Part shown: piece after piece, positions 42,301 to 51,934 of the stretch
Layout of the letters: the number at the start of each line of letters is the position of its first letter
Position numbering within the stretch: position 1 is the stretch's first letter
DNA from: Crossaster papposus
Lineage: Eukaryota > Echinodermata > Asteroidea > Velatida > Solasteridae
Direction of reading: 5' to 3'
NCBI GenBank assembly: GCA_037893245.1
Contig: JBAIAA010001116.1
Location: 163,034 to 227,033, forward strand
Length of the DNA: 64,000 nt
Made by a program: the position numbers and the translations under genes
Notes under the pieces: model-generated
What the model was told of the DNA's origin: nothing
The model's input: the letters and a program-made list of their open reading frames with translations, nothing else
The model's database searches: none

Positions 42301-42586
42301 TATGCACACTTAATTTCAGCAAGGGCGTATTCCAATAAACCGTTCCGTTCCAAAGGCCTCTTTAAAGATGCAACGTTTTCGATAACATTTACGTTTTCGA
42401 TAACATTTGAAAAATGCGGTATTTGATGTTTCTAGTAAAATGCCGTTTAAAAAAAAAGTGTACCGCACATGTTTTGTAAAATTAACGTTTTTACTTCATT
42501 ATCCTAATTATCACCTTACTGGGCACACTTAATTTCAGCAAGGGCGTATTCCAATAAACCGATACGTTCCAAACGGTCTCTTAAAG
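33301..42586 (+). repeat. Satellite array, ~200-bp monomer, left orientation
   Basis: About 46 head-to-tail monomers of 198-210 bp. Landmarks in each: GTGTACCGCACATGTTT, an AACGTTTTTACTTCAT segment, GGGCACACTTAATTTCAGC, then CCGTTCCAAACGGCCTCTT with a small dyad, then GCAACGTTTTCGATAACAT. Variants differ by a TAGGCCTA insertion, A-run length and GATCCG/GTTCCG. The short minus-strand frames in it are by-products of the repeat. Confidence 0.95.
33915..42036 (+). repeat. 4,061-bp higher-order repeat, two copies
   Basis: 33915-37975 and 37976-42036 look the same at every landmark I compared, including rare variants such as an AGGCCTA insert, a 14-A run (near 36957 and 41018) and an 81-codon frame at 36840 and 40901. 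Each copy holds about 20 monomers. Confidence 0.88.
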
Positions 42587-43009
42587 GTAGTAAACACCAT
42601 TTGCAGATATCTAAAAAAAATTACTACCGAATTATTAAGAAATATCTTACTTATTTGAAAGTAAATAATGATTCTAGGCATCCAGCAAAACGATTGCCCT
42701 AGATATCCTGTAATTGTTCCGAAAAATTGAATTGTATAAACCAAAATTCATTATCCCCACATGTGACAAGACCGGACATACAGAATCGAGCACTCGTATT
42801 TTTGTTGCGTGTGGCCGAGCAGCCGTTTATTGTTGTAAGCGCTGTTCCAGCTCGAAGCTATGATAGCACGGGACAGCATATGCAAGCAATGTAATGACAG
42901 TTTGTCCTAGCCCGAAGCGGGTATAGCACAGGACAGCAATATTATATTACACAATTATCACAGTTTGTTCCCGTCCGAAGCTGATGTCGGGGAACAGCAA
43001 TATTATTAT

Positions 43010-43175
43010 ATTCAGCAATATTGACAAAATTTGTGACGCAAACAGCGATTACATTCAGCAATATTGTCACAGTTCGTGACGCAAACAGCAATTTATATTC
43101 AGCAATATTGTCACAGTTTGTGACGCAAACAGCAATTAAATTTAGCAATGATGTCACAGTTTGTGACACCGATCT
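43010..43175. repeat. 45-bp minisatellite, block 1
   Basis: Three to four copies of the unit AGCAATATTGTCACAGTTTG plus TGACGCAAACAGCAATT. GTCAC and GTGAC face each other in each unit, so each could form a small hairpin. Confidence 0.85.
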
Positions 43176-43599
43176 GCAATTACCATATCCACATACGATG
43201 CAATACGCATTAGCAAGCAACATTATAACATTTTATCAATGCAAACCATATCATATAAAACCATTAATCAATCCCGTAGTGGCATAGCACAAGCAATACC
43301 TTAAGCTATTATTATCGTCGGCAATAAGTAAGAAATGCAATAATCAAAATATCAATCAGCGAATGTGGTAAACATATAGGGACTATAACTACCGTGTTCC
43401 AATTTCATCTTGGAACCGACAAAGAAAGAGGGTTAAGTGCTTTTGCCGCCAATTCCCTGAGGCCTCTTAAATTAAGGTTTTATTGGCCAATTTGAGGCCT
43501 ATTTGCGCTATGGAATGCAATTTCCGCCAAACGGACATTTTGCGAAAGGAGAATCGCAACATGACCGCCGCCAAATAGCCTCAGAATGAATGGGGCGTG

Positions 43600-43900
43600 A
43601 CAAAGGTTGCTCAGAATAGCAGAGCAACCTGCCTAAGTTAGGTGGAAGCCATCAGCGTGATACCAGGTCATTGGTCCCGACCTGACTGATTACAAAGTCC
43701 GGCAATTCGACAGCAGCTGACCAAGCCTCCAGCAGAAAACCGGGGTACTGGTCCATCGTTAGTCCCAGACGTCCAATACAGTTGATGTTGGCCAGCTGGT
43801 GGAGCCTCTCCCCCCAGGGCGACGACCGTGCAACTCGGGCGCACCAATTAACTCGGGCGCACCAATTAAGTAACTCGTCGCCAATTACCCCAGAGTCGGC
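43600..43900 (-). pseudogene. Ngaro-like SGNH-hydrolase relic
   Basis: The minus strand, in one frame with a stop, encodes a stretch with G-R-L-G-L-T-M, then V-I-S-Q-V-G-T-N-D-L, which resembles block III of SGNH/GDSL esterases (G-x-N-D). Ngaro-type tyrosine-recombinase elements carry such a domain after the recombinase; the order here agrees. No catalytic serine block is clear. Decayed. Confidence 0.5.
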
Positions 43901-44084
43901 TTGTCAGGGATGAAAGCTCATGCAATTTGGGAAAGATAAAGAAATTAAGAACACATCAGTGCTAATACTCATCATTAGTAGTTAAATTGCAGCAGTCGCC
44001 GGCCAATGCAAAATGAACGGGCTGTAAATATGTCACCATGAAGCCCTACAAAGTCAAGTGCACGACGAAGTACCGCTGTGAACT

Positions 44085-44310
44085 GTGGTCGTTCAAACTT
44101 GGTTGTACACACATCGGGGTAACTCAGCAATTGCAATTTCGAAGAAATACCAGATACATAGGAAGCAATGAATGCAAAAACTTAACTTGCTGCTGCAGGG
44201 AGAGGCACCCAGCAGCATCAAACCCATGGTTTGCACTAAACCATTGGAAAAGACGCAACGCCCGCTGATATAATAAACGCGTGCGAGGGGCAAGGGCGTC
44301 TCGCAAAAGA
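44085..44310 (-). pseudogene. Tyrosine recombinase N-terminal relic
   Basis: The minus strand reads L-A-P-R-T-R-L-L-Y-Q-R-A-L-R-L-F-Q-W-F, typical of the SAM-like DNA-binding domain that starts tyrosine recombinases of Ngaro/DIRS/Crypton elements. The frame ends at a stop before the catalytic R-H-R-Y domain, none of which is visible. It lies downstream (minus sense) of the RT relic, as in Ngaro. Confidence 0.6.
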
Positions 44311-44314
44311 CCCT

Positions 44315-44508
44315 GAACTCAGCAATTGCAATTTCGAAGAAATACTAGATACAAAGGAAGTAGGCTAATGAATGCGAAAACTAGACTAGATGCTGCATGG
44401 AGGGGCACCCAGCAGCATCAAACCCATGGTTTGCACTAAACCATTGGAAAAGACGCAAAGCCCGCTGATATAATAAACGCGTGTGAGGGGCAAGGGCGAT
44501 AATCAGCA
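44315..44508 (-). pseudogene. Second copy of the tyrosine recombinase relic
   Basis: Tandem near-copy of 44118-44300 with small substitutions and a TAGGCTA insert. It then runs directly into the minisatellite block. Confidence 0.6.
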
Positions 44509-45780
44509 ATATTGCCACAGTTGGTGACTCAAATAGCAATTATAGTCAGCAAAATTGTCACAGTTTGTGACGCAAACAGAAATTATATTCAGCAATCTTG
44601 TCACAGTTGGTGACGCAAACAGCAATTATATTCAGCAATATTGTCACAGTTGGTGCCGCAAACAGTAATTATATTCAGCAACATTGTCACAGTTGGTGAC
44701 GCAAACAGCAATTATATTCAGCAATATTGTCACAGTTTGTGACGCAAACAGCAATGATATTCAGCAATATTGTCACAGTTTGTGACGCAAACAGCAATTA
44801 TATTCAGCAATACATGTATGGTCACATGTGGTGACGCAAACAGCAATTGTATTTAGCAATATTGTCACAGTTGGTGACGCAAACAGCTATTATCTTCAGC
44901 AATATTGTCACAGGTTGTGACGCAAACAGCAATCATATTCAGCAATCTTGTCACAGTTGGTGACGCAAACAGCAATTATATTCAGCAACATTGTCACAGT
45001 TTGTGACGCAAACAGCAATCATATTCAGCAATATTGTCACAGGTTGTGACGCAAACAGCAATGATATTCAGCAATATTGTCACAGTTGGTGACGCAAACA
45101 GCAATTATATTCAGCAATCTTGTCACAGTTGGTGACGCAAACAGCAATTATATTCAGCAACATTGTCACAGTTTGTGACGCAAACAGCAATCATATTCAG
45201 CAATATTGTCACAGGTTGTGACGCAGACAGCAATCATATTCAGCAATATTGTCACCGTTGGTGACGCAAACAGCAATGATATTCAGCAATATTGTCACAG
45301 TTGGTGACGCAAACAGCAATTGTATTTAGCAATATTGTCACAGTTGGTGACGCAAACAGCAATTATCTTCAGCAATATTGTCACAGTTTGTGACGCAAAC
45401 AGCAATTATATACAGCAATATTGTCACAGTTGGTGACGCAAACAGCAATTAAATTCAGCAATATTGTCACAGTTTGTGACGCAAACAGCAATTATTTTTT
45501 GCAACTATTGTCACAGTTTGTGACGCAAACAGCAATTATATTCAGCAACACATGTATGGTCACATTTGGTGACGCAAACAGCAATTATATTTAGCAATAT
45601 TGTCACAGTTGGTGACGCAAACAGCAATTATATTCAGCACTATTGTCACAGTTTGTGACGCAAACGGCAATTATATTCAGCAATATCGTCACAGTTGGTG
45701 ACGCAAACGGCAATTATATTCAGCAATATTGTCACAGTTTGTGACGCAAACAGCAATTAAAGTTAGCAATGATGAAGTTC
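44500..45780. repeat. 45-bp minisatellite, block 2
   Basis: About 27 units of roughly 45 bp (AGCAATATTGTCACAGTTGG, TGACGCAAACAGCAATTATATTC). Variants alternate between GTTTGTGAC and GTTGGTGAC. It lies exactly between the RT and recombinase relics, where the rest of RT and RNase H would be expected. Confidence 0.9.
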
Positions 45781-45849
45781 GTGACACAGATCTGCAATTA
45801 CCATAATCCACTTACAAACTAGAAATCATCAAGCTAATGCACAATGTGT

Positions 45850-46215
45850 TTGGAGTTAGCCACCTTACGAGTGCAGTACGCAATGAAAGTGCTAAGTAAA
45901 ACGTTCAAAAGTGACACATAAGATGGTGCACCCCATCGGCGCGGCATACGTGTATCATAAATATATTTGGCCATTAGGGGAAAACCATAGCAAATCGAAA
46001 TCATCCTGGTGAACATGGAGTAATCGAAAAGCCGATTTATTATCCGAGTTGGCCATAACTGCACCCTGAGCAAAATTGAATACCATCGCTATAGCTTCAT
46101 CAAAACTTGTGTAATTGACGGCAGTGTTTGTCAACGCAAATTAGGAATAGGCGCATTAGCTAACGGCCCGGCTACGCGGCCCAACTCGATTCTCGCGATC
46201 AATTTTTTAATTGCA
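45850..46215 (-). pseudogene. Ngaro/DIRS-like reverse transcriptase relic
   Basis: Minus strand, two frames. The first has E-L-G-R-V-A-G-P-L, a hallmark upstream RT segment of DIRS-like elements. The second, after a deletion, has N-Y-T-S-F-D-E-A-I, then S-D-N-K-S-A-F-R-L-L-H-V-H (palm motif A region) and P-M-G-C. Stops interrupt it and the Y-x-D-D box is missing. Several diagnostic blocks in the right order make the family call firm despite decay. Confidence 0.8.
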
Positions 46216-46399
46216 ACATAGCTGGTTGTTGAAGAGCAGACGGAGAATAACGAGCAGTGGAACTAACGCTAGGTCCTAAATAACTAAGTTGAAAGCCAAA
46301 GGCAAAGCCTTCCAGCAATATTTGCGCATCTTTAGTGCTACTGCTAGTGTAAACGCGCAAGAATGGTAACATATTACTTAGGTTTACTGGTATTTGCCC

Positions 46400-46545
46400 T
46401 GGCCCGCTGGACTGACGATTGTCTAGACAGCGGGCTGCTGGGTGGCCAAATACCCGACAGGTGGAGCAATGGTACGCAAACCGGGAATTGGGCCGGAGGC
46501 ATTTTCCGCGATTAAAAACCTTGCACGGTTATTGTTGACCGCCGG
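46400..46545 (-). pseudogene. Ngaro-like zinc-knuckle (gag-type) relic
   Basis: The minus strand encodes C-K-V-F-N-R-G-K-C followed by H-C-S-T-C-R-V-F-G-H-P-A-A-R-C, a C-x2-C-x4-H-x4-C knuckle, immediately upstream (minus sense) of the RT relic. This arrangement is usual for Ngaro/DIRS elements. A stop lies just before it. Confidence 0.65.
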
Positions 46546-46664
46546 CAATATTTGAGCAATTGGCGTGCCTGGCTAGGTTGGCGCAACAAGACAGTATATC
46601 AACGCAAAAAACAAAAAGGCAGATGTCCACTGCTCAACTGATGTTACGCAATTATCACAGTTTG

Positions 46665-46850
46665 TTCCCGTCCGAAGCTGATGTCGGGGAACAGCAATAT
46701 TGTCACAGTCAGTGACGCAAACAGCATTTATATTCAGAAATATTGTCACAGTTTGTGACGCAAACAGCAATTATATTCAGCAATATTGCCACAGTTGGTT
46801 ACGCAAACAGCAATTATATTTAGAAATATTGTCACAGTTGGTGACGCACG
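46665..46850. repeat. 45-bp minisatellite, block 3
   Basis: Three to four units follow a 55-bp string (GTTCCCGTCCGAAGCTGATG...) that also precedes block 1 at about 42953-43005, so the two blocks are a dispersed direct repeat, possibly remnants of the element's split terminal repeats. Confidence 0.8.
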
Positions 46851-47716
46851 GCCAAATAGACTGAACACTAGTGGTAATAATTGGTTGAGGGGTTGATTCC
46901 TCAGCATTAATAGCCACACTAGACTTACCCGACTCCAAAGTCGTGGACGAGTCACCTCCGGACCGACCGATGGTGGATGGTCCAACAATTGGGCCTCCGT
47001 CGCTGCTGACAGGGCCTTTTTTTGCCGTATCCAACGGCCGGGTATGCAATACCCGCTACCGTCGGTGCATCCCATAGCTCGACTGAACTCGCATCGCGTC
47101 GACTGGCCACAGCATCCTGCCGAGAGGACGAACGATCAAGGCCGTCCTTGCGGCCGCTTGGCTCCATCCACCGGCCCAGAGGCAACCCGTCGCTTCGACC
47201 TGGCACGGGGCATATTTACGCCAATATTTGGCGAACTTATCGGCAAGAAAACATTAAAGAATTTTTGGCAAGACGAAATTTCTACATCTAAACATCTCGG
47301 CTGCTCGAACTAAAGTGAGACTGGCCGAGTGCTCGAATTGAGGTTATAGTATAGTATCAAGCCAAGACTGAACTAGTTCATATCCATAAATCAATCCGAC
47401 CACAAGGGGAGTGACCTGAATTGACCAAACTCTAGTTCCGTCAAAGCCTTCCAAATTGTCCAGCGGGGATAAATCATTTGAATCTTTAATTGCCTCAAAC
47501 GTATTATCGCCGGACGGCGATCGCGAAAAAAACTAAAATAACATAAGAAAAACTTCCCGATTCCGGTTGAAAACGAAAGTCTTTTTTCTTGCTTTCCTCT
47601 GCAACAATGATTCTAAAACTTCGGACAGGTCAGTTAAACGATATTTACTATGAAATATAACCCCCTAAATCCACCCATTCATGATAATTCAAGCAATTAC
47701 CAATGGTGTATACTAC
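46851..47716. other. GC-richer remnant, no supported gene
   Basis: Short frames occur on both strands around 46950-47310. The minus-strand ones could be remains of the gag-like 5' part, but no motif is clear. Confidence 0.4.
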
Positions 47717-47910
47717 CTTTAAAGAAGCAACGTTTCGATTACATCTGAAAACTTGTTTTTCATTATTTGGGTTTTTTTTCCTGCGCTCTTTCATAATTTT
47801 AAGAAAACACGAATTTAGAGAGAAAATGTCGCCTAACGCACATGTTTATCTTTATTTCATATCTTCATGATCGGTTTTTCTGTTTAGCTCACTCAATGTC
47901 AGCACCGTTT
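47717..47910 (+). repeat. Diverged satellite monomer
   Basis: One degraded monomer in left orientation (CTTTAAAGAAGCAACGTTTCGATTACATCTG, later GCACATGTTT and CTCAATGTCAGC), marking the old inner edge of the left array. Confidence 0.65.
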
Positions 47911-48264
47911 TATTATGATGGATGACTCTATATATAAAACATTTGACTTATACAGACATGAAAGCCTTTCTAACAAACTTTAAATGACAAAATATATATT
48001 TTATACTATATCCGTAAGTCATTATAATCACTGTACCTATTACCGACACGCTTGTAACGTGTCATTTGGATGTAAAATGCCTCCCTAAAAAAAGATCGGT
48101 TTATGAAAGGAATTATAGATTCGGACAAGTGTGACAGGGACCTTACAATTGTGTTGGTCCACTAAAGGCTTATTATTCAATACTTAAACTTGCAAATTGT
48201 TCAAAATCTTTTTTCAATAACTGCTGAATAATGTTGTTGTTGGCAGAATAATATGATTACACAC
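47911..48264. other. AT-rich spacer between opposed satellite arrays
   Basis: No gene, repeat unit or motif that I can support. It is probably the centre of the foldback structure. Confidence 0.5.
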
Positions 48265-51192
48265 CGAAATGACGATGGACGAGTGGAACAGATCGGCTTA
48301 TTGGAATACGCCCTTGCTGAAATTAAGTGTGCCCAGGAAGGTGACAACTACGATTATGAAGTAAAAAAGTTAATTTTCCAAAACATGTGCGGTACACTTT
48401 TTTTTTAAGACTGCGTTTTACTAGAAACATCAAATACCGCCTTTTTCAGATGTTATCGAAAACGTTGCTTCTTTAAGAGGCCTTTTGGAACAGATCGGCT
48501 TATTGGAATACGCCCTTGCTGAAATTAAGTGTGCCCAGGAAGGTGATAATTAGGATAATGAAGTAAAAATAAGTATTTGACAAAACATGTGCGGTACACT
48601 TTTTTTTTAAGACTGCGTTTTACTAGAAACATCAAATACCGCCTTTTTCAGATGTTATCGAAAACGTTGCCTCTTTAAGAGGCCTTTTGGAACAGATCGG
48701 CTTATTGGAATACGCCCTTGCTGAAATTAAGTGTGCCCAGGAAGGTGACAATTACGATTATGAAGTAAAAAAGTTAATTTTACAAAACATGTGCGGTACA
48801 CTTTTTTTTTAAGACTGCGTTTTACTAGAAACATTAAATACCGCCTTTTTTAGATGTTATCGAAAACGTTGCCTCTTTAAGAGGCCTTTTGGAACAGATC
48901 GGCTTATTGGAATACGCCCTTACTGAAATTAAGTGTGCCCAGGAAGGTGACAATTACGATTATGAAGTAAAAAAGTTAATTTTACAAAACATGTGCGGTA
49001 CACTTTTTTTTTAAGACTGCGTTTTACTAGAAACATCAAATACCGCCTTTTTTTAGATGTTATCGAAAACGTTGCTTCTTTAAGAGGCCGTTTGGAACGG
49101 AACGGTTTATTGGAATACGCCCTTGCTGAAATTAAGTGTGCATAGGAAGGTGATAATTAGGATAATGAAGTAAAAATAAGTATTTGACAAAACATGTGCG
49201 GTACACCTTTTTTTTTAAGACTGCGTTTTACTAGAAACATCAAATACCGCCTTTTTTAGATGTTATCGAAAACGTTGCTTCTTTAAGAGGCCGTTTGGAA
49301 CGGAACGGTTTATTGGAATACGCCCTTGCTGAAATTAAGTGTGCATAGGAAGGTGATAATTAGGATAATGAAGTAAAAATAAGTATTTGACAAAACATGT
49401 GCGGTACACTTTTTTTTTAAGACTGCGTTTTACTAGAAACATCAAATACCGCCTTTTTTAGATGTTATCGAAAACGTTGCCTCTTTAAGAGGCCTTTTGG
49501 AACAGATCGGCTTATTGGAATACGCCCTTGCTGAAATTAAGTGTGCCCAGGAAGGTGACAATTACGATTATGAAGTAAAAAAGTTAATTTTCCAAAACAT
49601 GTGCGGTACACTTTTTTTTTAAGACTGCGTTTTACTAGAAACATCAAATACCGCCTTTTTTAGATGTTATCGAAAACGTTGCTTCTTTAAGAGGCCTTTT
49701 GGAACGGATCGGCTTATTGGAATACGCCCTTGCTGAAATTAAGTGTGCCCAGGAAGGTGACAATTACGATTATGAAGTAAAAAAGTTAATTTTACAAAAC
49801 ATGTGCGGTACACTTTTTTTTTAAGACTGCGTTTTACTAGAAACATTAAATACCGCCTTTTTGAGATGTTATCGAAAACGTTGCCTCTTTAAGAGGCCTT
49901 TTGGAACAGATCGGCTTATTGGAATACGCCCTTGCTGAAATTAAGTGTGCCCAGGAAGGTGACAATTACGATTATGAAGTAAAAAAGTTAATTTTACAAA
50001 ACATGTGCGGTACACTTTTGTTTTAAGACTGCGTTTTACTAGAAACATCAAATACCGCCTTTTTTTAGATGTTATCGAAAACGTTGCTTCTTTAAGAGGC
50101 CGTTTGGAACGGAACGGTTTATTGGAATACGCCCTTGCTGAAATTAAGTGTGCATAGGAAGGTGATAATTAGGATAATGAAGTAAAAATAAGTATTTGAC
50201 AAAACATGTGCGGTACACCTTTTTTTTTAAGACTGCGTTTTACTAGAAACATCAAATACCGCCTTTTTTAGATGTTATCGAAAACGTTGCTTCTTTAAGA
50301 GGCCGTTTGGAACGGAACGGTTTATTGGAATACGCCCTTGCTGAAATTAAGTGTGCATAGGAAGGTGATAATTAGGATAATGAAGTAAAAATAAGTATTT
50401 GACAAAACATGTGCGGTACACTTTTTTTTTAAGACTGCGTTTTACTAGAAACATCAAATACCGCCTTTTTTAGATGTTATCGAAAACGTTGCCTCTTTAA
50501 GAGGCCTTTTGGAACGGATCGGCTTATTGGAATACGCCCTTGCTGAAATTAAGTGTGCCCAGGAAGGTGACAATTACGATTATGAAGTAAAAAAGTTAAT
50601 TTTACAAAACATGTGCGGTACACTTTTTTTTTAAGACTGCGTTTTACTAGAAACATTAAATACCGCCTTTTTTAGATGTTATCGAAAACGTTGCCTCTTT
50701 AAGAGGCTTTTGGAACAGATCGGCTTATTGGAATACGCCCTTGCTGAAATTAAGTGTGCCCAGGAAGGTGACAATTACGATTATGAAGTAAAAAAGTTAA
50801 TTTTACAAAACATGTGCGGTACACTTTTTTTTAAGACTGCGTTTTACTAGAAACATTAAATACCGCCTTTTTTAGATGTTATCGAAAACGTTGCCTCTTT
50901 AAGAGGCCTTTTGGAACAGATCGGCTTATTGGAATACGCCCTTGCTGAAATTAAGTGTGCCCAGGAAGGTGACAATTACGATTATGAAGTAAAAAAGTTA
51001 ATTTTACAAAACATGTGCGGTACACTTTTTTTTTAAGACTGCGTTTTACTAGAAACATCAAATACCGCCTTTTTCAGATGTTATCGAAAACGTTGCTTCT
51101 TTGAGAGGCCGTTTGGAACGGATCGGCTTATTGGAATACGCCCTTGCTGAAATTAAGTGTGCCCAGGAAGGTGAGAATTACGATTATGAAGT
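48265..51192 (-). repeat. Satellite array, ~202-bp monomer, right (inverted) orientation
   Basis: About 14.5 monomers of the same satellite as 33301-42586 but inverted, with a period of 202 bp. This array uses its own variant set (AAGACTGCGTTTTACTAG, CCGCCTTTTT). It is cut at 51192 by the BEL/Pao element and its last piece is 58028-58077. Confidence 0.93.
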
Positions 51193-51872
51193 TGTTCCAC
51201 TGAGCCAGTGAGATTGTGACTGTAGCTTGAAGAGCGCCCTCTATTGACTGTAGTTTATTGTTTACATGTGGTTTTGTCAGCCATGTTTCAGCATGTTTTA
51301 CTGTAGCAGTTTTTAGCCGAAAAGTTTGTAGTTAAACCAGCAGTTAATCAGTTTCTACTTCAGAGATTATGGACACCTGGTTATCCTAGAGTCTTGCCAA
51401 AGAAGTGAGTAGTTTGTCAGTTGTTTTTTATGATGATATAAGCCCTTATAAAAGCAGACATATTTCACCAGTTTTCATGTTGAACTTAGGGTACATGTAC
51501 ATGTACATGTACATGCAACTTGTTTACAAATTACATGCAGATGAAGTACATGAACGTATAAGAAGTTTCCCAGCTTTACCAGTTTCAGACCAGATAAGAG
51601 AAATTAGGGATTGTTTATCTATGAAGGACGTTACTGAGAACTAAGGAAAGTTTGATATGTTTCCCAAGTATTTTCGGGATTATTATGAAGGTTAAAGGAG
51701 AGTTTTAAGAACCACTTTCTTACTGATAAGTTAGCACCCTTGATTTAGGATGACATGTATTCAGGATCTCTTATTTGTTTGTTTATTTACAGTTCGAATT
51801 ACATTAAAATACGAAAGCAAGATTTCTAGTCCGTGTCACACCTGTATGCCTTACTCCTCGATGAGCCACAAC
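51193..51872 (+). repeat. BEL/Pao 5' LTR
   Basis: Begins TGTTCCACTGAGCC and ends GAGCCACAAC; offset 6,155 bp from the 3' LTR. It contains (ACATGT)n at about 51491-51515 and TATAAAA at 51447, a candidate promoter. Confidence 0.93.
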
Positions 51873-51934
51873 ATTCGAATTCTATTCTGCTAACCTGGGA
51901 TCAGAAGGGAGTACAGCACAGCATTTGTATCAGA

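Larger units (their letters stand above)
42587..47716. mobile_element. Insertion splitting the satellite, with decayed Ngaro-like content
   Basis: Satellite sequence stops at 42586 (TTAAAG) and resumes at 47717 (CTTTAAAG) in the same orientation. The ends GTAGTAAACACCATT and AATGGTGTATACTAC are inverted with one mismatch, and TTAAAG is duplicated. Inside are Ngaro/DIRS-like protein relics on the minus strand and blocks of a 45-bp minisatellite. The borders could belong to a DNA transposon that captured the retroelement, or be a composite. Confidence 0.6.

Noticed and set aside
33301-42586. CRISPR-like or coding array
   Set aside because: The whole ~200-bp unit repeats with no unique spacers, and the short minus-strand frames change with A-run length. 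It is a satellite.
46952-47313. Overlapping frames on both strands as genes
   Set aside because: They come from locally GC-rich sequence without motifs; at most a decayed gag-like region.
51405-51644. 79-residue gene, repeated at 57560-57799
   Set aside because: It lies in both LTRs and has no recognisable features; an LTR by-product.
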